A stretch of 64,000 nucleotides of DNA. Source: Trichormus variabilis 0441. Its GTDB lineage: Bacteria; Cyanobacteriota; Cyanobacteriia; Cyanobacteriales; Nostocaceae. The DNA lies in the NCBI RefSeq assembly GCF_009856605.1, contig NZ_CP047242.1, forward strand, positions 1,858,001 to 1,922,000, in the 5' to 3' direction. Below are positions 26,669 through 36,659 of this stretch, piece after piece (position 1 is the first letter of the stretch; every line of letters begins with the position of its first letter). The notes beneath the pieces are model-generated. The model did not search any database. It was not told where the DNA came from and was given only the letters and a program-made list of their open reading frames with translations. The position numbers were made by a program, and so were the translations under genes.

Positions 26669-27619
26669 ATGGATATTAGTGTATTTTTACAACAGCTATT
26701 GAATGGGTTATCTATTGGCAGCGTTTATGCAATCTTTGCCTTAGGTTATACATTGGTTTATTCCATTTTGGGAATTATTAACTTAGCGCATGGGGCAATT
26801 TTTACGCTGGGGGCATATTTCACTTATGCTCTTATGGGTGGTACGTTTGGGTTTAATGGTTTGCTGGCTAACGCTACTCTGCCGATACAATTACCATTTG
26901 CTGTGGCATTGATTATTGGCAGTAGTTTAGCCGGGTTAGTAGGGGTGGCAATGGAAAGAATCGCTTTTCAACCTTTGCGAAAAAAAGGATCTGACACCTT
27001 ACTAACAGTGGTTTCCAGCTTAGGGGTAGCAGTTGTAATTGTGAACATAATTCAATATTTAGTAGGTGCAGAAAGTTATACATTTCCGGCAAATACTTTT
27101 GGTAATTTACCCCCAGCCTTTAACTTTGGAACTTTGGAAAAGCCGATACCTATTCGTAGCGTACAGGTGGTAATTTTCACTGTATCTGTTGTAATTGTGG
27201 CTATTCTTACTTACTTTATTAATTGTACTAAATACGGTAAAGCAATTCAGGCGATCGCCGAAGATGCCACTACTGCCAGTTTATTAGGTATCAATAGCGA
27301 TCGCTTTATTGTCTTAACTTTTTTTATCAGCAGTTTTCTTGCTGGCTTGGCGGGAACTCTAGTCGCCTCTAGTGTGAGCATTGCAGGCCCTTATTTTGGT
27401 ATTGGCTTTGGGTTGAGGGGTTTAGCGGTGATTGTCCTTGGTGGCTTAGGTAGCATTCCTGGCGCAGTTTTGGGAGGTTTACTGATTGGCGTAGTTGAGG
27501 CGCTGGTTCCCTCTGATTACTCTGGTTATAAAGACGCTGTAGCTTTCGGCATTTTGTTTATCATGCTATTAGTTAGACCCCAAGGATTATTAGGCCGTCG
27601 GTTTATTCAGAAAGTCTGA
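26669..27619 (+). CDS. livH: ABC transporter permease, LivH type
   Basis: 316 residues and about eight membrane helices. The start LLNGLSIGSVYAIFALGYTLVYSILGIINLAHG and the cytoplasmic loop KYGKAIQAIAEDATTASLLGIN are those of LivH. It forms half of the membrane channel with LivM. Follows livJ by about 90 bp and precedes the Uma2 gene by 11 bp. Confidence 0.9.
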   Translation: MDISVFLQQLLNGLSIGSVYAIFALGYTLVYSILGIINLAHGAIFTLGAYFTYALMGGTFGFNGLLANATLPIQLPFAVALIIGSSLAGLVGVAMERIAFQPLRKKGSDTLLTVVSSLGVAVVIVNIIQYLVGAESYTFPANTFGNLPPAFNFGTLEKPIPIRSVQVVIFTVSVVIVAILTYFINCTKYGKAIQAIAEDATTASLLGINSDRFIVLTFFISSFLAGLAGTLVASSVSIAGPYFGIGFGLRGLAVIVLGGLGSIPGAVLGGLLIGVVEALVPSDYSGYKDAVAFGILFIMLLVRPQGLLGRRFIQKV

Positions 27620-27630
27620 GGTAGAAAGCC

Positions 27631-28233
27631 ATGACAGCAATCGCAGGACAAAAATTAACCTTTGATCAATTTCTCGATAAATGTCCAGAGGAAGGTTTTT
27701 ATGAGCTTGTAAATGGAGAAATTATAGAAGTGCGTTCAACTAGAAATCATGATGATGTTGCTAATTATTTATTGTTTGCTTTTAATGATGAAATTAGGCG
27801 ATTAAATTTAAATTACATAGTCAACAATACAGCAGTTTTTAGAACTAAAACTGCTGATGGCATAGAACAAGGGCGCAAACCAGATGTTAGTGTAATTGAT
27901 AGGGACTTATGGCGGTCAAATCGTTCAGCCTATTCTGCACTTGAGCAACCAATTCAATTGGCTGTAGAGGTAACATCAACTAATTGGGAAGATGACTATA
28001 TTGATAAGTTAGATGAATATCAAAGATTAGGTATTCAAGAATATTGGATTGTCGATTATTTAGCAATTGGAGACAGAAAATATTTAGGAACACCAAAAGA
28101 GCCGACTGTATTTGTTTTTCTATTAAATACTAATGGCAACTATGAGCGCACATCTTTTAAAGGTTCTGAGCGTATCATATCAGTCACCTTTCCTGAACTA
28201 ACATTAACCGCAGAGCAAATATTAACCGCTTAA
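27631..28233 (+). CDS. Uma2-family (DUF820) putative endonuclease, inside the liv operon
   Basis: 200 residues with a PD-(D/E)XK-like core: YELVNGEIIEV, KPDVSVID, LAVEVTSTNWEDDYIDKLDEY and EYWIVDY. The family is greatly expanded in cyanobacteria and mostly uncharacterised. It lies between livH and livM, 11 bp and 22 bp from them, where a transport gene is expected to follow directly. Its insertion is probably an old, precise transfer into the operon. All expected motifs are intact. Confidence 0.85.
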   Translation: MTAIAGQKLTFDQFLDKCPEEGFYELVNGEIIEVRSTRNHDDVANYLLFAFNDEIRRLNLNYIVNNTAVFRTKTADGIEQGRKPDVSVIDRDLWRSNRSAYSALEQPIQLAVEVTSTNWEDDYIDKLDEYQRLGIQEYWIVDYLAIGDRKYLGTPKEPTVFVFLLNTNGNYERTSFKGSERIISVTFPELTLTAEQILTA

Positions 28234-28255
28234 AGTTTTATAAAAGCAAGTTAAC

Positions 28256-29183
28256 ATGGCTGAATTTTTCTCCACCTATGGTTCTCTCATCGTCTCTATG
28301 GTGTTGGGGGCGCTACTGGGACTATCACTTTACTTACCTCTAATGGCTGGACAATTATCTCTGGCAAGCCCTGGATTTTATGCTTTAGGTGGTTATATTG
28401 CCGCGATTTTATCAACCAAAGTTTTTCAAACTAACAGTAATTCATTTCCGATACCGCTACTTTTATTAGAAATGTTAGTTGCTGCCGCAATCTCTGGTTT
28501 ATTGGGGATAGCTGTAGGCATTCCGGCTTTACGTTTACGGGGAATTTATTTGGCGATCGCTACTATTGCTTTTGTGGAAGTTTTACGCGTTCTCTCTCTA
28601 AATTTAGATATTACAGGGGGGGGCTGTCGGTATTTTTGGTATCCCTCAACCATTCTCCACACCAATCGAATATTTATGGATTGCTCTACCATTACTATTA
28701 ATTAGTATGGTGCTATTTTATCGTTTAGAACGGGTGCGAGTGGGTAGAGCTTTCACTGCCATTCGTGAAGATGAACTAGCAGCCAGTGCAATGGGAATTA
28801 ACCCCACTTACTACAAAGTTTTAGCATTTACTTTAGGGGCGATGCTCGCTGGTATTGTGGGTGTGATTAGCGCGCACTTTCTTAATACTTGGAATGCCAG
28901 ACAAGGGACATTTGATGCTAGTATTATCTACCTCACTTTTGTTTTGATTGGCGGTTCGAGAACTTTTTTAGGTTCAGTTGTTGGTGGTATGGTATTTACA
29001 GCTTTACCGGAAGTCTTACGCGGACTAGCCGATACCGGTGGTTTCCCTACTTGGTTAGCTCAATTTCTCCGAGATGGTAGGTTAATTATTTTCGGGTTGT
29101 TGATAGTTATAGGTACGATTTTCTTTCCCCAAGGTTTGGTAACTCCAGATATTTTTAAATTCGGTAAGCCTAAAAATAGATGA
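28256..29183 (+). pseudogene. livM: ABC transporter permease livM, frameshifted at a G8 run
   Basis: The first 120 residues (28256-28622) are a good LivM N-terminus ending LNLDITGG. At 28616-28623 the sequence has eight G, and the frame then reads unrelated residues to a stop at 28705. Removing one G restores AVGIFGIPQPFSTPIEYLWI and joins without a gap to the second frame (MVLFYRLERVRVG...) up to 29183. So one gene is split by a single-base insertion. It could be a true mutation, a phase-variable tract or a read error. If real, the transporter lacks one permease half. Confidence 0.88.
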
Positions 29184-29959
29184 GCCTAGATAAAAGTAGA
29201 GTTATATTAGAAGCAAAGTCACTCACCCGCCGCTTTGGTGGTTTAATAGCGGTAAATAATGTATCTTTTACTGTTAATCACTATGAAATTTTTGGTTTAA
29301 TAGGCCCTAATGGCGCAGGTAAAACTACACTGTTTAATTTAATTACAGCTTTAATCCCACCTTCCAGTGGCGAGCTAATATATCAAAATAAAGCAATTGC
29401 TCAACTAGGTCCTCATGAAATTGCTAGTTTGGGGATTGCGCGGACATTCCAAAATATTCGCTTATTTGGGGAATTATCGGCACTAGAAAACGTGATAATT
29501 GCCCGTCATTTACATACTAAAAGTACTATATTTACAGGTGTTCTAGGATTACCACCAGCACCTAAAGAAGAAGCTCGCAGTAGAGAGAAAGCTTTAGAAT
29601 TATTAGAGATGGTGGGACTGAGCGATCGCGCCCAAGAAAAAGCCCGAAATTTTGCTTATGGTGATCAACGGCGCTTAGAAATTGCCCGCGCTTTAGCCTT
29701 AGAACCGCAAATATTACTACTCGATGAACCTGCGGCAGGTATGAATCCCAGTGAGAAACAGCAATTGAGTGAATTTATTCGGGAAATACGCGATCGCTTC
29801 AATTTAACTATTATTTTGATTGAGCATCACGTACCTTTAGTTATGGGCTTGTGTGACAGAATTGCTGTATTAGATTTTGGGCAATTAATTGCTTTAGGTG
29901 AACCATCTGTAGTCAGGAATGATCCGGCCGTAATTGAGGCTTATTTGGGCAATGAATAA
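29180..29959 (+). CDS. livG: ABC transporter ATP-binding protein, LivG type
   Basis: 259 residues. Walker A GPNGAGKTT (near residue 38), the LivG-type signature FAYGDQRRLEIARALA, Walker B ILLLDEPAAGMN and the switch His in LIEHH. The ATG overlaps the livM stop (ATGA). Typical end LGNE. Drives uptake together with LivF. Confidence 0.92.
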   Translation: MSLDKSRVILEAKSLTRRFGGLIAVNNVSFTVNHYEIFGLIGPNGAGKTTLFNLITALIPPSSGELIYQNKAIAQLGPHEIASLGIARTFQNIRLFGELSALENVIIARHLHTKSTIFTGVLGLPPAPKEEARSREKALELLEMVGLSDRAQEKARNFAYGDQRRLEIARALALEPQILLLDEPAAGMNPSEKQQLSEFIREIRDRFNLTIILIEHHVPLVMGLCDRIAVLDFGQLIALGEPSVVRNDPAVIEAYLGNE

Positions 29960-30321
29960 GTCTGCTGAAATTCTGCTAATGAACTAACAGCGATCGCACT
30001 ATCCATGAGGTTCTCTAATCGCTCTACAGTCTCCCCTTCTAGCCTTGCTGCTAACTCTTGAGGAACTTCACCAAAACGCCGTTGTAACAGCCGGATTAAC
30101 TGACGTTGCATACCCTGCTGCAATCCCTGCTGTAGCCCACGTTGCTCACCTTCAGCAAGGATTTCTTGATACCAAGGCGATTCTCGCAATATTGCCATAT
30201 CCCACCTCATGATTTGCTGCACTAAAGGAGTCTCTAATACTAAATTGGGAAAGGAAGTATTAATTGAATAACTGAGGTCAAATTTGGCAAATCCAATCAA
30301 ACCCAACCTTGCCATGAACAA
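29941..30321 (-). pseudogene. Rpn/DUF4351-type remnant next to an IS630 element
   Basis: The C-terminal part of the Rpn family of recombination-promoting nucleases is clear (ILAEGEQRGLQQGLQQGMQRQ, then LIRLLQRRFGEVPQEL). The nuclease half is absent: upstream codons run into the transposase gene. The 3' end overlaps the livG stop by 19 bases on the other strand. I read it as a fragment left by insertion of the transposase gene. Confidence 0.7.
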
Positions 30322-31348
30322 TTTGAGGGTGAGACATTAACCATTGACAACGAGAAATTAACACAGTTTCTAGTTCATCGAGAGTAGAAAACATCTGATT
30401 AGCAACAGCTTCACGTAGAAGCGACCAAACACACTCAGTCGGTTGGAGTTGAGGTGTATAAGCAGGCAGAGGAAACAGAATGATACCAGCTGGCAACATT
30501 AATTGTTTACTGGTATGCCAACCAGCTTGATCAACAAGCAAAACAATGATTTTGTGATGATGAGGATTGACTTCAGCGGCAAAAGCATCTAAAGCCATTT
30601 GCATGACAGCAATGTTGACTCTGGGTAAAATCAAGAAAAAACTCTCGCCAGTAGCTGGATGGACAAATCCATAAGTATAAAGCCATTGGTAACGAGTGCG
30701 ATGCACAGCATTGGGACGATGACCTACTGGTGTCCAAACTCGACGGACGATGGGTTTGAGGCCTAATCGAGCTTCATCTTCTGCCCAAACTTCAACTGAT
30801 TTGTGCGGATGGAGGAAACGTAACAATCGCACAAACTCCGTTAACTCAGTTTTAAACATCTGTCTTTGAACAAAAGTTGCCGCCTCAGTATGCAGAGGTC
30901 GTGGTTGTTGCAGACTAAATCCTAGCCTTTTGAGGTAATCCCAAGCTGTAGTGACATGGAGTGTAATTCCAAACTGTACTCGGATCAATTCCCCTACTTT
31001 TGGCGCACTCCATAACCCCCCATCTTCTGGTGGTGAAGCTAACCTTTGGCGCAACCACTGTTGTTGCTCGTTTGTGAGTGCAAGTTTTTTTCCTCCTGGT
31101 TTCAGTTTCTGTTGATTGATGATTCCGTTTGCTCCTAGCTTGTTGTATCGCCGCACGATTTTTCTCACCCAGTCCCCTGAGAATCCCACAATCTCTGCTA
31201 CCTTTTGCGCTGACAACTGTGGTTGTTGATTGAGCAATTTAATCACTAACCATCGGGTTTTCTCTTGTGCATCTTCACATCGGCGATAACTTTGTTCTAT
31301 TTCTTCTGTTGATAGATGCTCTGTTAGTTTTATCCTGGGACGTACCAT
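30278..31348 (-). mobile_element. IS630-family transposase
   Basis: 356 residues with N-terminal HTH (KVAEIVGFSGDWVRKIVRRY) and a complete DDE core: Asp191 (WAEDEARLG), Asp273 (VDQAGWH) and Glu305 (PQLQPTECVW). It appears intact and possibly active. It separates livG from livF. IS630 elements insert at TA. Both putative ends show ACTGA (30271 reading right, 31400 reading left), but longer terminal inverted repeats were not evident, so the borders are open. Confidence 0.9.
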
Positions 31349-31652
31349 TTTTCTAGCCTTTTTCCCTCTGCTTCAAATGATACTACCTTTCCCTATTCAG
31401 TATAACACAAAGCTAGCAAAAAATGCTAGCAATGATTCTCTAGCGTTTACTAACCTGCTGAGATACTGAGTACACCGCTAATCAAATTGGCCAATCTCCG
31501 CGCCCCTCTGTCTTGAAAAGTTTCCTACGGAGGGAAACCCTCCTTCAGAACTTTTCGCTGCGTTTTCCTTCGCGCCCCTCCGCGTTTAAAAACATTATTT
31601 ATCTATCTCACATAACTGGAAATATCTATAACTGGTTCACTGATATTAAGGT
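31349..31652. other. Spacer after the IS with a dispersed repeat
   Basis: Holds a small hairpin GCTAGCAAAAAATGCTAGC at 31412-31430 and the hairpin repeat at 31496-31590. No gene. Confidence 0.5.
31496..31590. repeat. Dispersed hairpin repeat, copy 3
   Basis: Same as 2735-2812 with two base changes (GGGAAACCC loop, CCTTCAG), extended by a second CGCGCCCCTCCGCG. Located just before livF. Confidence 0.85.
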
Positions 31653-32447
31653 ATGTTAGATATTATGTCAGAACTCGATATTTCTGGATTTAAATCGCCG
31701 ATGAACGCAGATGAAAGCCGATATAAAAATGGACACGATTTTAAAATTTTAGAAATTCAGGAACTTGATGTTAACTATGGCGGTATTCAAGCTCTGAAAA
31801 AGATTAATTTAACTATTCAAAAAGGTGAGGTTGTTACATTAATTGGTGCGAATGGTGCAGGTAAAAGTACAACATTAAGGGCGATATCGAAGATAGTTAC
31901 TCCTAAAAATGGGCAAATTATTTATAGTGGACGTAATATTACACGCCGTCTACCCCATGAAGTTGTGAAGTTTGGTATTGCCCATTGTCCAGAAGGGCGG
32001 AGGGTATTGGCAAAGCAAACTGTTTTAGATAATTTACTCTTGGGTGCATATATTCGCTTCAATCAAACAGAGATTAAAGCCGATATTAAACAACAATTTG
32101 AATTGTTCCCCAGGCTAGCACAACGACAAAATCAACTAGCGGGAACTCTCAGTGGAGGAGAACAGCAAATGTTGGCGATCGCTCGTGCTTTAATGAGTAG
32201 ACCACAACTTTTACTTTTAGATGAGCCTAGCTTGGGTTTAGCACCTGCGATAGTTAAGGAAATATTCTCGATTATTGAAAATCTGCGTGCCACTGGTGTG
32301 ACTATTTTACTTGTGGAACAGAACGCCAATTTAGCTCTACAAATCGCTGATAGAGGATATGTTTTAGAAGCTGGCTCTATTACCTTATCAGGTGCGGCAT
32401 CCAACTTAATTAATGATGAGCGCGTGAAAAAAGCCTACTTGGGTTAA
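31653..32447 (+). CDS. livF: ABC transporter ATP-binding protein, LivF type
   Basis: 264 residues. Walker A GANGAGKST, signature LSGGEQQMLAIARALM, Walker B LLLLDEPSLGLAP, and the end KKAYLG. About 30 residues precede the usual LivF start (ILEIQELDVNYGG), so translation could also begin at ATG 31665 or later. It has been cut off from livJHMG by the IS630/Rpn insertion and must rely on another promoter. Confidence 0.9.
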   Translation: MLDIMSELDISGFKSPMNADESRYKNGHDFKILEIQELDVNYGGIQALKKINLTIQKGEVVTLIGANGAGKSTTLRAISKIVTPKNGQIIYSGRNITRRLPHEVVKFGIAHCPEGRRVLAKQTVLDNLLLGAYIRFNQTEIKADIKQQFELFPRLAQRQNQLAGTLSGGEQQMLAIARALMSRPQLLLLDEPSLGLAPAIVKEIFSIIENLRATGVTILLVEQNANLALQIADRGYVLEAGSITLSGAASNLINDERVKKAYLG

Positions 32448-32526
32448 TTATATTGCTGAGATCATTTACCTTGGAAAACTGATAATATCTGTGGGGATTG
32501 GTAATCGGTAAAACCAGAACATAGTT

Positions 32527-33363
32527 ATGACAAATCAAGCTCCTATCCCAGTTATTGTCAATGGTGCTGCTGGCAAAATGGGACGTGAAGTAGTGAAAGC
32601 GATAGCCCAAGCACCAGACTTAAATTTATTGGGTGCAATTGACAGCAGTCCAGAACATCAAGGTAAAGATGCTGGAGAATTAGCGGGTTTAAGTGAACCT
32701 CTAGAAGTTCCCATTACAAACCAACTAGAACCAATGCTGGGTTATGTTGCAGGAGAAAGACAAGGGCCGCCAGGGGTTATAGTAGACTTTACCCATCCTG
32801 ACTCAGTTTATGATAATGTACGCAGTGCGATCGCCTATGGCATTCGTCCCGTTGTAGGTACAACAGGATTAAGCCCAGCACAAATCCAAAATTTAGCTGA
32901 TTTTGCCGAAAAAGCCAGCACTGGCTGTCTGATTATTCCTAACTTCTCCATAGGTATGGTGTTGTTACAACAAGCAGCCGTCACCGCATCACAATATTTT
33001 GACCACGTAGAAATTATTGAACTGCACCACAATCAAAAAGCCGACGCACCCAGTGGTACAGCCATTCAGACAGCCGAGTTACTAGCAGAATTAGGTAAAA
33101 CATTTAACTCTGCTATTGTGGAAGAGACGGAAAAAATACCCGGAGCTAGAGGTAGTTTAGCTGGGGAAGGAATTAGAATTCATAGCGTCCGCCTACCGGG
33201 ACTCATAGCCCATCAAGAAGTGATTTTTGGCGCACCAGGACAAATTTATACATTACGCCATGATACAAGCGATCGCGCCTGCTATATGCCAGGAGTCTTA
33301 CTTGCGATTCGCAAAGTCTTACAGCTAAAGTCGTTAGTATATGGTTTAGAAAAGATCCTTTAA
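32527..33363 (+). CDS. dapB: 4-hydroxy-tetrahydrodipicolinate reductase
   Basis: 278 residues. Nucleotide-binding start [19 protein letters not shown] and catalytic block [15 protein letters not shown], both complete. It reduces the DapA product with NAD(P)H on the way to meso-diaminopimelate and lysine. Cytosolic. Same strand as livF but 80 bp away. Confidence 0.95.
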   Translation: MTNQAPIPVIVNGAAGKMGREVVKAIAQAPDLNLLGAIDSSPEHQGKDAGELAGLSEPLEVPITNQLEPMLGYVAGERQGPPGVIVDFTHPDSVYDNVRSAIAYGIRPVVGTTGLSPAQIQNLADFAEKASTGCLIIPNFSIGMVLLQQAAVTASQYFDHVEIIELHHNQKADAPSGTAIQTAELLAELGKTFNSAIVEETEKIPGARGSLAGEGIRIHSVRLPGLIAHQEVIFGAPGQIYTLRHDTSDRACYMPGVLLAIRKVLQLKSLVYGLEKIL

Positions 33364-33388
33364 ACTTCAAACTCCCCATTCCCCACTC

Positions 33389-34072
33389 ATGTTAGTTCCA
33401 CTGACTCGCCAGAAATTTGAACAACTAATTCCTTTAATTGCCACTGGCCCGCAGTATAAGTACTACTGGGGAAAGTTTTCCAATTTTTTGCAGCGCCTAC
33501 TAGCTTCTGTAGTATCCGTAGTTGTGATTCTCCTGATTAGGTCAGTTTTTCGCTTAGAGTTTGGCCTTATCGTCTTCTTCTTGGGTGTATTCGCCGCCTT
33601 TTTTTGGATGTGGTATCCCGTACTTCAGGCTAGCCTACGCAATGCAAAATGCCGCCGTTACAAGTACAGTGGCTTTTTCCGTGGGCGAATTTTGGATTGG
33701 TGGATTACAGATAAGTTGATGGGTAAACAAGAAACAGTCAACAGCAAAGGCGAATTGGTAATTGTCGAAAACAGAGAAAAACGGATAAATATTGAGGTAG
33801 GCGACGATACAGGATTTAGTGTCGAGTTAGAAGCACCACTACGTCCTGTCCATAAAGCCATTGCCCGTGGTCAAATTGCTGAGATGATTGTCTTATCAAA
33901 TCGTCCTGATTTGAGCAGAATCGAAGAATTTAGCGATGTTTATATCCCCAGCCGCGACATCTGGGTAAACGACTATCCCTATCTACGCAGGGATTTCTTT
34001 AACGAAGTCAGCAGCCGTTTACGCCCAGACCGACAAGATAAACCACGCCGCAGACGCAGAACACAGGAGTAG
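33389..34072 (+). CDS. Conserved cyanobacterial membrane protein
   Basis: 227 residues. Two adjacent helices (about residues 36-55 and 57-75) and a long cytosolic part that ends in an Arg-rich tail (PRRRRRTQE). It starts 25 bp after dapB. I remember similar proteins from cyanobacteria and plastid-bearing organisms but no proven function. Confidence 0.65.
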   Translation: MLVPLTRQKFEQLIPLIATGPQYKYYWGKFSNFLQRLLASVVSVVVILLIRSVFRLEFGLIVFFLGVFAAFFWMWYPVLQASLRNAKCRRYKYSGFFRGRILDWWITDKLMGKQETVNSKGELVIVENREKRINIEVGDDTGFSVELEAPLRPVHKAIARGQIAEMIVLSNRPDLSRIEEFSDVYIPSRDIWVNDYPYLRRDFFNEVSSRLRPDRQDKPRRRRRTQE

Positions 34073-34210
34073 GTAGAGAAGAAGCAGGGGAGCAGGGAGC
34101 GAAAAGAAGCAGGGGAGCAGGGGGCAGGGGAGATTTTGAATTTTGTACTCCTGCGGAGAACCCGTACCCCTACGGGGAAGCAAGCTACGCGTTAGCGTTG
34201 CGTAGCAAAG

Positions 34211-34237
34211 GGAATTTTGAATTTTGAATTTTGAATT
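34211..34237. repeat. Heptamer tandem repeat (AATTTTG)n
   Basis: Complement of the CAAAATT heptamer. It follows a repeat-rich patch (34080-34205) of purine-rich and TACGGGG/GCGTTGCGTAGC units. Confidence 0.75.
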
Positions 34238-34239
34238 GA

Positions 34240-34860
34240 TCACTCCCTTTTTTGCCCATAAGCTTGCCAAGCCAAGTCTATCAAACCATCGGCGATCGCA
34301 GCTGCCACAACAGCATTACCTTTACGGCTGTCGATTGTGATATTAGGGACTAAAGAGTCTTGCAAGCGCCTTTTAGCATCTTCCATATCTACTAATCCTA
34401 CGGGAGTAGCAAGAATTAAAGCCGGGCTAATCTCTTCTGCTTCAATTAAATCCACTAGTGTAGTCAAAGCTGTTGGTGCTTGACCTACTATAAAAATACC
34501 TTCTGGATAGCGTTTAGCTAAAGTTTCAATTCCCCATGCAGCGCGAGTTTTTTCTATTTGGGGACGAGTCAAAGCTTCTGTACTGCAAAAAACTGGGTTA
34601 GCAAAAGTCTTTTGAATATCGTAAGCAATACCTGTTTGCACCATCGGTACATCTACCACAATAGTAGTCCGTGCTGCCAATGCTGCTGCTCCGGCTTGTA
34701 AAGCACGTTCAGAAAATCTGATTAAAGATTTATACTCAAAATCAGCCGTAGCGTAAATTACTCGGCGAACAATTTCATATTCTGCTGGCGAGAACACATG
34801 ATCGCCAATCTCACTATCGATAATTGCTAAACTTTGAGCATCACTTACGTGCCATTCCAT
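34240..34860 (-). CDS. cobH: Precorrin-8X methylmutase
   Basis: 206 residues. VRRVIYATADFEYKSLIRFS and IVVDVPMVQTGI are family blocks; the catalytic His usually near residue 43 is not where I expected (ATADFEY), so this should be checked. It moves a methyl group from C-11 to C-12 to make hydrogenobyrinic or cobyrinic acid in cobalamin synthesis. Stands alone here. Confidence 0.85.
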   Translation of the reverse strand: MEWHVSDAQSLAIIDSEIGDHVFSPAEYEIVRRVIYATADFEYKSLIRFSERALQAGAAALAARTTIVVDVPMVQTGIAYDIQKTFANPVFCSTEALTRPQIEKTRAAWGIETLAKRYPEGIFIVGQAPTALTTLVDLIEAEEISPALILATPVGLVDMEDAKRRLQDSLVPNITIDSRKGNAVVAAAIADGLIDLAWQAYGQKRE

Positions 34861-34971
34861 TGCTATTCAATTCTCAGAGACTAGCTTTCAGCTTATCAGA
34901 TTAGAGATTGGAGCTTAGAGGCTAGTAATATATTTTTCCCTATTCCCCAATCCCCAATCCCCAATCCCTAT

Positions 34972-35781
34972 CTACGAATTAGCATTAGACGAAGGACGAC
35001 TAAACACAGGGGATAAATAAGCCACTAAACCCCCAATGAAGAAACCAGAGAAGTTGCGGACTAGAGGTAGCCAGTCACTTGTGCGGGTGACCACAGGCCC
35101 AATACCAAAGGCTATAAACAAAATTCCCCATAATGGTGAGAAAATTAAAGCCCATTGCCAAGCAAAAATTTGTCCTTCCTTGCGTGGTTGTCCAGCAAAG
35201 CCACAAATAACTCCACCAATAACGGAAGTAATTAAGGTTAAAATCCATTGTTCCCTGGGTAGACCAGGTACAACGTTACAACCACCTTTAAGCAAACAGC
35301 CTTTAACTGAATCTAAAGCTTGTAAAATAGCTTGGTCTTCACCTTGTTCTCGGACAAAATACAAATTCCCAAAGCGGGTTTGTAGTTCTATCCAAAAAGT
35401 CCGGGGTAACAGTTCATAAACTGCATCACCAACGCTAAAACTGAGGATGTTCCCGCCACGGGAGTCAGCAACTAGGAGAATGCTTTTATCATCCAAACCC
35501 CAATAATTAATGACAGCCCTACCCGGAGTGCGGTCATACTGAGTCAGTACGCGTAGTTTCCAACCAGTATCAGCCTCAAATTGCTCTATGTCTTCGACTA
35601 GCTTTTCTTCCTGCGGATCTGGGAGTGATTTAGCTAGGTCTACAACTGGTGTGAAAAACTTAGGTAATAACTCAGGATTGTCGTAAGCCAGCGCAGAGGG
35701 AGAATTTATTACCCAAAGTGACCCAGCCAAGAAAAATACTGTAATAGATACTAAAATTCGTCGCCAAAAACGAGACTGCAT
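34972..35781 (-). CDS. TPM-domain protein, Psb32-like
   Basis: I chose ATG 35781 (MQSRFWRRIL), which gives a normal signal peptide ending ALA near residue 34. A TPM domain follows (LAKSLPDPQEEKLVEDIEQFEADTGWKLRVLTQ), then three C-terminal helices. In Synechocystis, Psb32 is a TPM protein that protects photosystem II and speeds its repair; this fits, with the domain in the lumen. Heptamer repeats CCCCAAT end just before the gene's stop. Confidence 0.78.
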   Translation of the reverse strand: MQSRFWRRILVSITVFFLAGSLWVINSPSALAYDNPELLPKFFTPVVDLAKSLPDPQEEKLVEDIEQFEADTGWKLRVLTQYDRTPGRAVINYWGLDDKSILLVADSRGGNILSFSVGDAVYELLPRTFWIELQTRFGNLYFVREQGEDQAILQALDSVKGCLLKGGCNVVPGLPREQWILTLITSVIGGVICGFAGQPRKEGQIFAWQWALIFSPLWGILFIAFGIGPVVTRTSDWLPLVRNFSGFFIGGLVAYLSPVFSRPSSNANS

Positions 35782-36029
35782 GGACGTTCTTATACAAATA
35801 TCAACAGTAAAAGTGAACAAGTTACTTCAAAAGAGTATGAGAAAAGTGATAGTTTGTTACACTTGTTTACTTTACTCTAATCTTAGGGATGAAAGCAAAG
35901 ATTATTCTTGGGGATTGGGCTTTGGGGAATTAAGGAGAACTACAGACTCTGGAATATGTACAAGCGGTACAAATGTTTTAGGGACATTGCACAGCAAGAA
36001 ATATGTATAGACTTTACACTACAAAGTCT

Positions 36030-36575
36030 TTAAAGAAATTCCTCATCATCAATGCCGTTGTTCCAGTTAGAAGCTTCACTGTAACCATCATGACTCCGGT
36101 ATACTTCTGCTTTGGGTAGGCGATTTTCTGATTTCAACGCTTCTCGTTCTCGGAGAGCAAAAGAGGATGGTTCTGTAATAGATAAACGCTCAACTGCTCG
36201 TCTTGTAGGTTTTTGTCGGGTAAAGGTTTTCCAAGCGGTTTTGACACCAACAAATATGCTGCGTGTGCCTACTTGCAGATTTTGAGCTTGTTTTCTTGCA
36301 CCATCTAGACTTTGATCAACTTGTCTTGCAACCTGACTGGCACTTTTGACACCTTCGCTAACATCTTCTGTTAAATCTGTAATTTCCAAGCCTGTTGTGC
36401 GGATGGCTTCTAGTGTAGGTGGTAGTTCCCTTGAGAGCGTATCAAATAACTTTTCGGCACTGCGGGCTGCCCGTGCTAATTCCTGCAAAGCGGGTATCGC
36501 TGCTACCAAAACAGCAGTCAAGCTGGTAGCGACTAAGACAATTGACAGTCCCAACCAAAACAGGGGTTCAACCAC
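36030..36575 (-). CDS. DUF948-type membrane protein
   Basis: 181 residues from GTG 36575. One helix near residues 7-28, then a long coiled coil (LARAARSAEKLFDTLSRELPP, later VSEGVKSASQVARQVDQSL). DUF948 proteins occur with YtxH proteins in Gram-positive general-stress operons, and a YtxH gene lies directly upstream here. Function likely in the envelope. Confidence 0.7.
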   Translation of the reverse strand: MVEPLFWLGLSIVLVATSLTAVLVAAIPALQELARAARSAEKLFDTLSRELPPTLEAIRTTGLEITDLTEDVSEGVKSASQVARQVDQSLDGARKQAQNLQVGTRSIFVGVKTAWKTFTRQKPTRRAVERLSITEPSSFALREREALKSENRLPKAEVYRSHDGYSEASNWNNGIDDEEFL

Positions 36576-36659
36576 GGCAATAAAAATTCAAATAATCTAC
36601 GACTAGGCTTGTACCTACACAGGAAAACAAGGTTTACTGTATGTATTTATGTTTCAGAA

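Noticed and set aside
30271..31400. Exact ends for the IS630 element
   Set aside because: Only ACTGA is shared at the two candidate ends and the TA duplication does not align cleanly, so I report only the transposase gene.
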